From: JACJYC01 sp964558465
GTDB lineage: Bacteria; Bacteroidota; Bacteroidia; Chitinophagales; Saprospiraceae
NCBI GenBank assembly: GCA_964558465.1
Contig: CAZLEF010000050.1
Coordinates: forward strand, 1 to 50,610
Direction of reading: 5' to 3'
Length of the DNA stretch: 50,610 nt
Made by a program: the position numbers and the translations under genes
Shown: positions 8,799 to 16,795 of the stretch, piece after piece
How positions within the stretch are numbered: position 1 is the stretch's first letter
Layout: each line of letters opens with the position of its first letter
Notes under the pieces: model-generated
What the model was told of the DNA's origin: nothing
What the model saw: only the letters and a program-made list of their open reading frames with translations
The model's database searches: none

Positions 8799-10667
8799 AT
8801 GATAAAATCAACCGCATTAGCAGCCCTGGCTCTCTGCCTGGCTTCGTTGTTAACGGCGCAGCCCCTTCCAGTCCCCCGCAATATCCAGGCGACCTACGAC
8901 AAAGGCGTCCGTGATACCAGCGGCGCCCCCGGCCCCAACTATTGGCAAAACACCGCCGACTACGATATCCGCGTCCGGTTCGACCCGGCAAGCCTGCTCA
9001 TCTCAGGCACGGAAAACATCGTTTACACCAACAACAGCCCCGACACCCTGCGGTCCATTCTGTTCAAACTCTACCCCAACCTGTACAAAAAAGGCGCGCC
9101 GCGTTTGTCCACGGTCGAACCTGAGGACATCACCGACGGGGTGAAGATCAGCCGGCTGGCGGTCGACGGTGAAAACCAGCCGACCGGCGGACTGAACATC
9201 CGCGGCACGGAAATGATGCTCCGGGTAACTCCCCTTGCGCCCGGAAACTCGATCCGGTTTGAAGTGGACTATGCCTACGCCCTCAACAAAAACTCCCATA
9301 ACCGGACCGGCGCGGTGGACGGCGGCGCCGCCTTCATCGCTTATTTTTTCCCGCGCATCGCGGTCTACGACGATATCGACGGATGGAACCGGAACCCTTA
9401 CCTCGGCACACAGGAGTTTTACAACGACTTTTGTGATTTTAAACTGGCCGTCACCGTGCCCAAAGACTACCTGGTATGGGCCACGGGCGACCTGCTGAAT
9501 TGCAGCGAGGTACTGTCGGCCAAATACTGCGAACGCCTCGCACTGGCTGAAAAACAGGACCCCATCCGTTTTGTAATCGACAGCCTGGACCTGAAACAAG
9601 GCGGCATTACCACCCAAAAACCGGAAAATACCTTTCGCTTTGAAGCCCTGAACGTTGTCGATGTCGCCTTCGCCGTCAGCAACCATTACCTCTGGCATTC
9701 AGGCAGTGTGGTGGCAGACAAAACCACCGGCCGCCGCACCCGGGTGGACGCCGTGTTTAACTCCGTTCATCACGATTATTTTCTGGTAGCCGAAGACGCC
9801 CGCAAAACCGTGGAAGCCATGAGTTTCGAATTTCCAAAATGGCCGTTCCCCTACAATCACATGACCGTCTTTGACGGCCTCGACCAGATGGAATACCCCA
9901 TGATGGCCAACGACAACCCGGTGGAGGACCGCGCGGAAAGCATCGAACTGACCGTGCACGAGATCTTCCACACCTTTTCGCCGTTCTACATGGGCGCCAA
10001 CGAAACCAAATACGGCTGGATGGATGAAGGTTGGGCCACCATCGGCGAATGGCTGATCTCCCCCATGATCGATCCATCCATCGTCAACGAATACGGCATG
10101 CCGCAATACCAGGCGATTGCCGGTACGGAAGCCGACCTGCCGGTTATGACGCCGACAACCCAACAAAGCGGCGCGACGATGTTTGTCAATTCCTACCCGA
10201 AACCCGCACTGGGCTTCCTATTTGCCCGAGACCTGCTGGGCGATGAGGCTTTTTTTAAAGGCCTCCACCAGTACATCCGCAACTGGAACGGCAAACACCC
10301 GATCCCTTACGATTTTTTCAACAGCATGAATACCGGTTCGGGGGTGAACCTCAACTGGTTCTGGAAACGCTGGTTTTTTGACGACGGTTTTCCAGATCTG
10401 GCCATCGCCTCGGTGAAGGATCTGGGTGGCAACCTGACCTCGATCCTGGTCGAATCCAAAGGTACAAAGCCCGTTCCGGTAGACCTGACCATTGTGTTCG
10501 AAGACCGGACGGAATCCAGGCTCCACCGCTCCGTCGCTGTTTGGGAAAAAGGCGGAGAAAGTGTGGAAATCCAGGTGCGGACACCCAAAAAGATCAGGGA
10601 GGTCCGGTTGGGGAGCACCTATGTGCCGGATGTGAATTTGGGGGATAATGTTTATCCAGGAAGATAA
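8799..10667 (+). CDS. M1 family metallopeptidase (short paralog)
   Basis: This is a 622-residue protein with a signal peptide (ALAALALCLASLLTAQ). The zinc site is complete: HEIFH at residues 387-391 and Glu410 in WMDEGW, with the exact 18-residue spacing of M1 enzymes. The GAMEN-equivalent is QMEYPMM. The N-terminal block GAPGPNYWQNTADYDI matches the first M1 gene at 3300, so the two are paralogs. This one lacks the extra C-terminal region and ends soon after the GVNLNWFWKRWFFDDG helix region. It is probably a periplasmic or extracellular aminopeptidase. The stop codon is followed by the TTGGCAG repeat hairpin within 10 bases. Confidence 0.9.
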   Translation: MIKSTALAALALCLASLLTAQPLPVPRNIQATYDKGVRDTSGAPGPNYWQNTADYDIRVRFDPASLLISGTENIVYTNNSPDTLRSILFKLYPNLYKKGAPRLSTVEPEDITDGVKISRLAVDGENQPTGGLNIRGTEMMLRVTPLAPGNSIRFEVDYAYALNKNSHNRTGAVDGGAAFIAYFFPRIAVYDDIDGWNRNPYLGTQEFYNDFCDFKLAVTVPKDYLVWATGDLLNCSEVLSAKYCERLALAEKQDPIRFVIDSLDLKQGGITTQKPENTFRFEALNVVDVAFAVSNHYLWHSGSVVADKTTGRRTRVDAVFNSVHHDYFLVAEDARKTVEAMSFEFPKWPFPYNHMTVFDGLDQMEYPMMANDNPVEDRAESIELTVHEIFHTFSPFYMGANETKYGWMDEGWATIGEWLISPMIDPSIVNEYGMPQYQAIAGTEADLPVMTPTTQQSGATMFVNSYPKPALGFLFARDLLGDEAFFKGLHQYIRNWNGKHPIPYDFFNSMNTGSGVNLNWFWKRWFFDDGFPDLAIASVKDLGGNLTSILVESKGTKPVPVDLTIVFEDRTESRLHRSVAVWEKGGESVEIQVRTPKKIREVRLGSTYVPDVNLGDNVYPGR

Positions 10668-10670
10668 TTA

Positions 10671-10780
10671 GTTGGCAGTTGGCAGTCCACAGTTTTATCC
10701 GTCGTGTCTGTGGCGCCGTAAATTGGTGATCAGACAGCCGGTTGCCACTGTCAATTATGGACTGCCAACTGCGGACTGCC
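10671..10780. repeat. Stop-proximal heptamer hairpin (TTGGCAG/CTGCCAA words)
   Basis: The left arm, with TTGGCAG heptamers and TCCACAG (10671-10692), is complementary to the right arm containing CTGTCAATTATGGACTGCC and AACTGCGGACTGCC (10748-10780). Inner segments GTCTG and CAGAC (10704-10737) can extend the structure. The whole is a roughly 110-base imperfect palindrome between convergent genes. Confidence 0.65.
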
Positions 10781-10822
10781 CATAGGAATTTCAATAGGAA
10801 TCCTTCGGACCTTCGGGGTCAA

Positions 10823-11512
10823 CTATTTCCCCGGCTCATCAGCTGCCGAATTCAAATCCCGATTCTCCAGTACCCTTTTCTGATATCCCTTTTTTGCAAG
10901 ATTGATCATCGCCCGCCCCAGGTCGCGGGAGGTCAGCATTCGTTTACCAAAAAGGAACTTAAAAACGGGGTACAAAAATCCGATCAGTTTATAAACCGGA
11001 TTGAACCATCCGACCTTGGATTCAATCCCGTCCAACGGTTGCAAATAACCAAGCCGGATCATATAGGCGGCCCCGAATGGCATAGACAGCAGTTTGTTCT
11101 CCGTCTTCCCTTTTACCCGCGCCCACATCAGCCGCCCTTTTTCGGTGCTGTCGGTACCGGTTCCCGAGACGTAACAGACTGCCATGCCCGGGTTGAGGCG
11201 CAACAGGGTTTCAGCTACATGGATGGTCAGGTCGTAGGTCAGCCGGTGATAATCCGGTTCGGACATCCCCACCGAACTGACCCCCAGGCACAAAAAAGCG
11301 GTGTTGTAGCCCTTCAGGTCGGCTTCAACTGCCGACAAATTGAAGAAATCCTTGTGGATGACCTCTTTGAGTTTTGCATGTTTCACGCCTACCGGCTGCC
11401 GGTTGACAACCAGGACGGATTCAACTTCAGGGTCCTTAAGGCATTCCAGAAGTACGGCTTTACCGACCATGCCGGTGGCGCCGGTGATGATGACTTTCAG
11501 GTTTTTTGACAT
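10823..11512 (-). CDS. NAD(P)-binding Rossmann-fold epimerase-like protein
   Basis: This 229-residue protein has an N-terminal dinucleotide-binding motif ITGATGMVGKAVLLE (residues 9-23), typical of atypical SDR/NmrA-like proteins. A CYVSGTGTDSTEKGRLMWARVKGKTE stretch follows in the position of the active-site Ser and Lys of this group, with no clear YxxxK. The C-terminus has two short hydrophobic runs around KLIGFLYPVFKFLFG. The substrate is unknown; members include oxidoreductases and non-enzymatic NADPH sensors. It is transcribed leftward, with a repeat hairpin array just upstream at 11521-11599. Confidence 0.8.
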   Translation of the reverse strand: MSKNLKVIITGATGMVGKAVLLECLKDPEVESVLVVNRQPVGVKHAKLKEVIHKDFFNLSAVEADLKGYNTAFLCLGVSSVGMSEPDYHRLTYDLTIHVAETLLRLNPGMAVCYVSGTGTDSTEKGRLMWARVKGKTENKLLSMPFGAAYMIRLGYLQPLDGIESKVGWFNPVYKLIGFLYPVFKFLFGKRMLTSRDLGRAMINLAKKGYQKRVLENRDLNSAADEPGK

Positions 11513-11520
11513 ATTTTTTT

Positions 11521-11599
11521 AACCACTTAGGGCGCTAAGTTGCACTAAGGCGCCTGGATTTATTAATATTCTCAGCGTCCTCAGCGTCCTCAGTGGTTT
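11521..11599. repeat. Hairpin array with AACCACT...AGTGGTT arms
   Basis: The left arm AACCACTTAGGGCGCTAAG (11521-11539) pairs with the right arm of CTCAGCGTC words ending in CTCAGTGGTT (11572-11599). About 15 of 19 positions are complementary. Two nearly identical TCAGCGTCC words are in tandem. The array lies between the small ORF at 11608 and the epimerase-like gene. Confidence 0.6.
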
Positions 11600-11607
11600 C
11601 AGCGTAA

Positions 11608-11724
11608 TCAGTGGCTCGCTTTCACCCGCATCCGGTTGTTTTTAGGTCCATGTTCCACTTCCGCATCACCGGTTCCGGGCGGCGTTTTGAGTTTCCAGGG
11701 ATTTTCTTTTGTTCCTTTTTCCAT
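11608..11724 (-). CDS. 38-residue protein, possible internally deleted DUF6855-like gene
   Basis: ATG at 11724 opens a 38-codon frame ending TGA at 11608. Its N-terminal part is MEKGTKENPWKLKTPPGT and its C-terminal part is GDAEVEHGPKNNRMRVKASH. From memory, a family of about 130-residue proteins (DUF6855-like) starts with GTK-NPW-L-TPPGT and ends with AEVEHNPRNNRMRA. This frame would then be the two ends joined with the middle removed in frame. I cannot verify that here. It starts 12 bases after the stop of the 215-residue membrane protein gene, so it may be cotranscribed. It could be a functional mini-protein, a remnant, or a coincidence. Confidence 0.45.
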   Translation of the reverse strand: MEKGTKENPWKLKTPPGTGDAEVEHGPKNNRMRVKASH

Positions 11725-11736
11725 GCTTTTAATTTT

Positions 11737-12384
11737 CTATTTCCGGGATCCCTTCCCAGTCTCATATTTTTCCATAGCTGCAATATAACGCGCTTTATTT
11801 TCGGGGGTCGGGTCAATCTCAAAAATTGCCGCGAGCCGGTCAATTTCTTTTTTTATTTCATGATTGGCTGCCTCGATATCGTATTGATGGTATGATTCAT
11901 TGACGACGATGAAGTTGCGCGGATGGGAAGGGTTGTATTTAATTTTCAGTTTTTGCCCGGTGGAAAATGAAGACATTCCTCTGTCATCGGGGTAACATAC
12001 TGCCCGGTAATAGTGATCATAGAACCAGGTTTGAAACAACTGTCCGTCCTCCAATTTAAAAGCCAGGTCGTATCGATGAACGGGCAAACTTTCCGTGTCG
12101 CTGACCGCGAGGCGAAAATCGGCAATATTTACGGCGGTAATGATGCCCTCGGTTTCTCGTCCATGCCGGAACAAATAACGGCGATTGGCCTTTTTGATAA
12201 GACCGCTCAAAATTACAGGAATCAATCCAATCACCCCTGGCGCAAGAATCATAAAAAAATCTTTGCCTTTTATCCCATCAAAAGGTTCGCCGATAAAAAA
12301 ACAGGCGATAGCCAGTGAAATCCCCAATCCCAACAAGGTTACATAAAAGCCGTACCGGGAAAAAAAGTACAGGATGTTTGCCAT
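11737..12384 (-). CDS. Membrane protein with soluble C-terminal domain, unknown function
   Basis: This is a 215-residue protein. Two hydrophobic segments are visible (about residues 8-32 and 44-64), followed by a basic loop KKANRRYLFRHGRETEG. A soluble beta-rich domain (about 78-160) includes the phrase GQKLKIKYNPSHPRNFIVV, which resembles the C-terminal part of DUF3592-like membrane proteins. A charged helical tail follows. I do not recognise a specific function. It is divergent from the sensor kinase gene at 12506, with 121 bases between them. Confidence 0.7.
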   Translation of the reverse strand: MANILYFFSRYGFYVTLLGLGISLAIACFFIGEPFDGIKGKDFFMILAPGVIGLIPVILSGLIKKANRRYLFRHGRETEGIITAVNIADFRLAVSDTESLPVHRYDLAFKLEDGQLFQTWFYDHYYRAVCYPDDRGMSSFSTGQKLKIKYNPSHPRNFIVVNESYHQYDIEAANHEIKKEIDRLAAIFEIDPTPENKARYIAAMEKYETGKGSRK

Positions 12385-12505
12385 GAATCAAAGGTTATTT
12401 CTTCTCAAGATAGACCGTTTTTTCAAATTTCGCAATAGCATCACTGCATTTTCTCCATCAACATTTCCCGTTTCCTGTTAAATTTGAAGCCGAAAAAACC
12501 GTCGC

Positions 12506-15500
12506 TTGCACAAATTCTTTTCTTTTTTTATCGGCATTTTACCCTGTTTCGCACTCCCCGCGCAGCATGGTTTGAGTTCGTTTGTGCTTTATACCTCCGA
12601 CCATGGATTGAGCAACGATTACGTCAGGGAAGTGACCAAAGACCGCCAGGGTTTCCTGTGGGTAGCTACGCACAACGGGCTCAATCGTTTTGACGGTCAT
12701 ACCTTTCGCCGGTTTTTCCATGACCCGGAGAAACCCGGCGGCCTGCCGGATAATTTCATCAAAAGTATCACACAAGGGCCGGACGGCAGCTTATGGACCT
12801 CCGGCCCCAAAGGCATTTGCCGCATCGACCCCCTTGCGCTGGAACTCCGGCATTTTGTTTTCCCTGAAAACAAAGATACGCTGGAGGACAACGACGAGGT
12901 CGGCAGGGTCGTTTTCGACCCCGGCGGAAAAGGATGGGTATGTGCAAAAAATGTATTGTACCATTTCGACCCTGTTACCGGCGCATACGATGCCTATCCC
13001 CTTGAAGAACCCTATCCCGGCAACCACTTCACCTATCTGGACCGAACCGGAAAAATCTGGCTGATCGACCGGGGCATGGTCGGTTATTTTAATCCTCAAA
13101 CCCGGAAAGTCAAAACCCTGGCGACCTATACCTCCGGGGGTTCTCTTCAGGATTCTGCTCCCCAGCAAATACAGGAGGACCAGACGGGCAAACTATGGGT
13201 CTCCACCTGGTTTAAAGGGCTTGGATGGTACGATCCGGCATTGGATTCCCTGATCGACTATCCGGATGAAAGAGCGCTTGCAACGGCCATTCGCCCGGAT
13301 ATTTCTCCGGATGGAAGGCCTTTCCTGTGGTTGGGCGGCGGGCATTACGGTATCTATGTTCTGTATCCCGACACCGGGGAAGAGATCCAGTTTCCACCCG
13401 ATCCCCGCGACCCCTACACCCATAACAATTACCTGGCCGGTTCCATTTTTAAGGATGAATCGGACGGCAGCCTTTGGATTGCCACGGAGGCAGGGTTGGA
13501 ACATTACGCCCCCACAGCGCTCAGGTTTGGAAGGGTGATTTTACCGGTAGGCGCCAGTTTCGGTCAGTTCAGCCTCATGTCCGGCGCCATGCAGGACAAT
13601 ACCGACCCCACCGGGAATACCTTTTACATTGCGATGTGGGGAAGCGGTTTATTTAAATGGGACCGCAAAAAAAATACATTCACTCAATTCCACGTGCGCA
13701 ATTCGGGTTTAAAAAACGATGGTATTTTATGCGCCATGCAAGACCGGAAAGGCTTCATCTGGGCGGGTACGGCCGGTATCAGCCGGTTTGACCCCCGCAC
13801 AGGCTCGTGGCGCTCCTGGGAGTGTTCCACCCCTGAAATGCAGGGCAACTGCAATTTTCTATCTTGCATTGAAGACCCCGACGGTGGCTTGTGGTTTGGG
13901 ACCAACCAGCGCGGGCTTTACCATTACAATGCGTCGACCGGTGAAGTGGAACCGGTGGAATTACCTGCGGAAGCTTACCATCCCGATAAAAAACTGCGGA
14001 TAACCAATTTGTCCCTCGACCCGCAAGGCCGGATCTGGCTGGCCAACAACCTTCGGCCTATGCGTTTTGACCCCCGCTCGGGCAAAGTGGAATTTTTTCG
14101 AATAAAAAATTCTAAAACCAACTACAACCAATGGCGGGATGTCGTACCGGCCTCCAACGGCCGGATATACGCGATCAGCCAAAACAGCATCATTGAAATG
14201 GACAGCGCCTGCAAGGTCCTGCGGGTATTCGACCAGAAAAACGGCCTGCGCAGCAACAGCCTCGTTTTTCTTGAAGAAGACCGCCTCGGCAGGATCTGGT
14301 GCAATTCGACCTACCTGCTGCACTGCCTGGACCCTGCCACCGGGCAATTTACCTACTACGGCACTGCCGACGGCCTGTTTAAAAATACGATTACCGACGG
14401 ACTGATCGCCCTTCCGAACGGGGAATTTTTCATCGGCTTCCAAAACGCCTTTAATTATTTTGATCCGGCCAATCTCCCCCTGAACACCATCCCGCCGCCG
14501 GTGGTCATTACGTCTGTTAAAGTCATGGACAAAGAGCGAAAGGCCGTCATCCGGAAAACTTTCCGCATGGAAGTCCTTTTTGGCCCCCGGTCCATAACTT
14601 CCTGGCAAGACACCCTGATTATCGTCCGACCGGGAGAGGACATTTTTACCATCGAGTTCGCAGCGCTCAATTTCAACCAGCCGGCGCGCAATCGATATGC
14701 CTATATGCTGGAAGGTTTCAACGACGACTGGGTCCCGTCTCAACTTAACCAGGTTACCTATACCAACCTCGATGAAGGCGAGTACTGGTTCAGGGTGAAA
14801 GCTGCCAACAACGACGGGGTTTGGAACGAAACAGGCGCCCGCATCCGGATCAAAGTCATACCCCCCCTCGTCCGCCGGTGGTATTTCAAAATAATGGTAG
14901 GCATAGCCGGCGCCCTGGGCTTGCTCGGCTTCTGGTATTACCGCCAGAACCAACGGAAACGCCTCGAAAACTTCCGGGAAAGCCTCGCCCGCGACCTGCA
15001 CGACGATATGGGCAGCACCTTGAGCAGCATCCGGTTTTTCAGCGATTTTGCCAACCAGCAGGTCGGCGGAACCAAGCCGGAAATTGCCTCCATCCTGCAA
15101 CGCATCAGCCAGAGCGCCGGCGCTTTGTCGGAAAGCATGCAGGACATCGTCTGGGCGATGAAACGAAAAAACGATCAACTCGAAGATCTGGCGGCTCGCA
15201 TGACCGAGTTCGGCTTCCGGTTGCTGGAAGCCCGGTCTATAGCTTTCAAAACCCAGATCATGGAAGGTTTTTCCGGAAAAAATATCCGGCCGGAAGTGCG
15301 CAGAAATATCTACCTGATCTTCAAGGAAACGGTGACCAATGCCGCAAAATACGCCGGCGCTACCGAAGTGGAATTGTTCCTTTCCCTGAAAAAAGGCTTG
15401 CTGCTGATGAAAATCAGCGACAACGGAATAGGCTTCGACCTGACCAAAGGACCTGTTTTGACCGCCGGCGGCAACGGCATTCCCAATATGCAAAAACGAG

Positions 15501-15580
15501 CGGAGGAGATCGGCGGAACCCTGGAGATCATTTCGGAGAAAAATATCGGCACTTCGGTGGAGGTTAAGGTCAGGGTCTAG
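12506..15580 (+). CDS. Y_Y_Y-type sensor histidine kinase with N-terminal beta-propeller
   Basis: This is a 1024-residue sensor. The frame opens at a TTG (12506); a stop at 12485 leaves no ATG, and the TTG gives a good signal peptide (FFSFFIGILPCFALPAQ). Residues about 25-660 carry Reg_prop propeller repeats (first: GLSNDYVREVTKDRQGFLWVATHNGLNRFDG spread over 33-63). A Y_Y_Y domain follows at about 700-785 (YAYMLEGFNDDWV), then one membrane segment (about 793-812). The cytoplasmic part has a HisKA_3 dimerisation domain with phospho-acceptor His832 in DLHDDMGSTLSS. The ATPase domain shows an N box (VTNAAKYAG) and DNGIGFDL. Such kinases sense periplasmic ligands, often glycans, and phosphorylate LuxR-type regulators. 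The regulator gene lies 287 bases downstream, beyond two repeat arrays. Confidence 0.92.
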   Translation: MHKFFSFFIGILPCFALPAQHGLSSFVLYTSDHGLSNDYVREVTKDRQGFLWVATHNGLNRFDGHTFRRFFHDPEKPGGLPDNFIKSITQGPDGSLWTSGPKGICRIDPLALELRHFVFPENKDTLEDNDEVGRVVFDPGGKGWVCAKNVLYHFDPVTGAYDAYPLEEPYPGNHFTYLDRTGKIWLIDRGMVGYFNPQTRKVKTLATYTSGGSLQDSAPQQIQEDQTGKLWVSTWFKGLGWYDPALDSLIDYPDERALATAIRPDISPDGRPFLWLGGGHYGIYVLYPDTGEEIQFPPDPRDPYTHNNYLAGSIFKDESDGSLWIATEAGLEHYAPTALRFGRVILPVGASFGQFSLMSGAMQDNTDPTGNTFYIAMWGSGLFKWDRKKNTFTQFHVRNSGLKNDGILCAMQDRKGFIWAGTAGISRFDPRTGSWRSWECSTPEMQGNCNFLSCIEDPDGGLWFGTNQRGLYHYNASTGEVEPVELPAEAYHPDKKLRITNLSLDPQGRIWLANNLRPMRFDPRSGKVEFFRIKNSKTNYNQWRDVVPASNGRIYAISQNSIIEMDSACKVLRVFDQKNGLRSNSLVFLEEDRLGRIWCNSTYLLHCLDPATGQFTYYGTADGLFKNTITDGLIALPNGEFFIGFQNAFNYFDPANLPLNTIPPPVVITSVKVMDKERKAVIRKTFRMEVLFGPRSITSWQDTLIIVRPGEDIFTIEFAALNFNQPARNRYAYMLEGFNDDWVPSQLNQVTYTNLDEGEYWFRVKAANNDGVWNETGARIRIKVIPPLVRRWYFKIMVGIAGALGLLGFWYYRQNQRKRLENFRESLARDLHDDMGSTLSSIRFFSDFANQQVGGTKPEIASILQRISQSAGALSESMQDIVWAMKRKNDQLEDLAARMTEFGFRLLEARSIAFKTQIMEGFSGKNIRPEVRRNIYLIFKETVTNAAKYAGATEVELFLSLKKGLLLMKISDNGIGFDLTKGPVLTAGGNGIPNMQKRAEEIGGTLEIISEKNIGTSVEVKVRV

Positions 15581-15587
15581 TCAGTTT

Positions 15588-15616
15588 ACAGTCTGCAGTC
15601 CACAGTCTGCAGTCTC
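15588..15616. repeat. Stop-proximal CAGTCTG heptamer array
   Basis: Four heptamers of the form CAGTCTG/CAGTCCA/CAGTCTG/CAGTCTC lie in tandem, 8 bases after the stop of the sensor kinase gene. The two embedded CTGCAG palindromes make the array partly self-complementary. Confidence 0.65.
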
Positions 15617-15729
15617 CAGGATCAATCACGTCACAGGCGTGGCGCTGCCTGCATTTCCTCCCCAAATGGGTTTCCAAAAGAATCCCCAAAGGTTCATGGA
15701 ACTCCTCTGGAGAGTCCTCTGGACCTTTG

Positions 15730-15812
15730 GGCAATTCCTCAAATACTCAATTCCTCGGTTCCTCAATTCCTCGGTTCCTCGGTTTGGGATGGTTTGGGGT
15801 TGTTTGGGGTTT
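15730..15812. repeat. Tandem TTCCTCGG octamers followed by GGTTGTTTGG words
   Basis: Degenerate octamers (TTCCTCAA, TTCCTCGG) run from about 15737 to 15783. They are followed by TTTGGGATGG and TTTGGGGTTG words to 15812. The same pair of word families occurs at 7782-7878. The array lies between the sensor kinase and response regulator genes. Confidence 0.7.
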
Positions 15813-15820
15813 AGTATCAC

Positions 15821-15838
15821 CCATTTATGCTATTTTCC
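15821..15838 (+). promoter_or_regulatory. Candidate operator motif, copy 1 (CCATTTATGCTATTTTCC)
   Basis: CCATTTATGCTATTTTCC is preceded by ATCAC. Related words occur at 16654 and 16695 upstream of the cytochrome gene. This copy ends 17 bases before the probable -7 box of the response regulator gene, overlapping the -33 region. A binding site for the adjacent LuxR-type regulator is the natural hypothesis. It is inference. Confidence 0.35.
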
Positions 15839-15855
15839 GGTTCACAATTTTAACC

Positions 15856-15863
15856 GACCTTTG
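15856..15863 (+). promoter_or_regulatory. Probable -7 box of the response regulator gene
   Basis: GACCTTTG matches TAnnTTTG at five of six defined positions. It lies only 4 bases before the ATG at 15868. If used, transcription would start close to or within the first codons, so the mRNA could be nearly leaderless, or an upstream box drives the gene. Confidence 0.4.
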
Positions 15864-15867
15864 CACC

Positions 15868-16524
15868 ATGCAAACCGGGAATAAGATCAGGATCGTCCTT
15901 TACGAAGACAACCGGGACCTGCGGGAGGGGATGACCTTCCTGTTGCAGGCCACCCCCGGTTTGGAGTTCGCCGGCGCTTTCCCGGATGCCAACAATCTCG
16001 AAATGCAAATTCCCGGCCTCAAACCCGATGTTGTGTTGATGGATATCGACATGCCCGGCAGATCGGGCATCGATGCGACCCCTTTGGTGAAAAGGTTGCG
16101 TCCGGAAACTCAGGTGGTCATGCTGACGGTGTTTGAGGAGGACGACAAAATTTTCCAGGCCATCCAGAACGGCGCGTCGGGTTACCTGCTCAAACGCACG
16201 CCGCCTACCGAGATCATCGCCGCTATCCAGGATGTCTATGGGGGTGGTTCGCCCATGACTTCCATTATTGCCCGCCGCGTGCTGCAATTTTTTCAACAAC
16301 AGCAACCCGCAGCGAATCCATCCAGATCCGATTACGACCTTTCTCCGCGCGAAATAGACATCCTGAAAAGTCTCGTCAAAGGCTACTCCTACAAACTCAT
16401 TGCCGATGAGCACTTCATCAGCGTAGACACTGTACGCTCGCATATTCGCCACATTTACGAAAAATTGCAGGTGAATTCAAAGACAGAAGCGGTGCTGAAA
16501 GCTTTGAAGGAAAAGTTGATCTGA
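15868..16524 (+). CDS. LuxR-family DNA-binding response regulator
   Basis: This 218-residue NarL/FixJ-type regulator starts at the ATG at 15868. An in-frame extension to 15727 reads through the repeat array and is rejected. The receiver domain covers residues about 6-125, with the acidic pair Glu13/Asp14, phospho-acceptor Asp59 in VVLMDIDMPG, Thr in VVMLTVFEED and Lys in GYLLKRT. The LuxR helix-turn-helix (about 153-215) includes LSPREIDILKSLVKGYSYKLIA, then HFISVDTVRSHIRHIYEKLQV. It is almost certainly the partner of the upstream HisKA_3 kinase. A motif shared between its own upstream region and that of the cytochrome c gene suggests autoregulation and control of the next operon, which is unproven. 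Confidence 0.93.
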   Translation: MQTGNKIRIVLYEDNRDLREGMTFLLQATPGLEFAGAFPDANNLEMQIPGLKPDVVLMDIDMPGRSGIDATPLVKRLRPETQVVMLTVFEEDDKIFQAIQNGASGYLLKRTPPTEIIAAIQDVYGGGSPMTSIIARRVLQFFQQQQPAANPSRSDYDLSPREIDILKSLVKGYSYKLIADEHFISVDTVRSHIRHIYEKLQVNSKTEAVLKALKEKLI

Positions 16525-16613
16525 TCCGGCATCTCTTCCATTCGCCTTCCTTCATTCCAGGCATGTTGTACAAATCCGCCCCGGCTGTCCCGGAGGAACC
16601 ATTTTGGCGACAC

Positions 16614-16630
16614 CTGTCAGTTGCTGACAG
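16614..16630. other. Inverted repeat CTGTCAG-ttg-CTGACAG
   Basis: Perfect 7-bp arms with a 3-base loop lie 87 bases after the regulator stop and upstream of the cytochrome promoter. It could be a weak terminator or a dyad operator. No T-tract follows. Confidence 0.4.
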
Positions 16631-16653
16631 CTAACATCATACCCATTAATCAT

Positions 16654-16713
16654 CCATTCATGCTATTCAACGACCATTCGCCTCTGCCGGATCACCATTT
16701 CGTGCTATTTCGC
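16654..16713 (+). promoter_or_regulatory. Candidate operator motif, copies 2 and 3 (TGCTATT words)
   Basis: CCATTCATGCTATTC begins at 16654 and CCATTTCGTGCTATTTCGC at 16695, 41 bases apart, close to four helical turns. Both are preceded by ATCA-type bases like copy 1 at 15821. Copy 3 lies about 19 bases upstream of the probable -7 box CATCTTTG at 16732. The arrangement is what an activator binding beside a promoter would look like. Confidence 0.35.
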
Positions 16714-16731
16714 AACAACCGGTCAGGCCTG

Positions 16732-16739
16732 CATCTTTG
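16732..16739 (+). promoter_or_regulatory. Probable -7 box of the cytochrome c gene
   Basis: CATCTTTG matches TAnnTTTG at five of six defined positions. It lies 56 bases before the ATG at 16796. Confidence 0.4.
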
Positions 16740-16795
16740 TAAGGTCAATCGGACAAAAGAAAACACCCGATTATCAACCTGAAAATTTTTAAATC

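Noticed and set aside
15588..15616. CTGCAG sites in the heptamer array as targets of the BsuBI/PstI-like nuclease
   Set aside because: The partner methyltransferase is a C5 enzyme, so CTGCAG specificity cannot be assumed, and the sites follow from the heptamer word.
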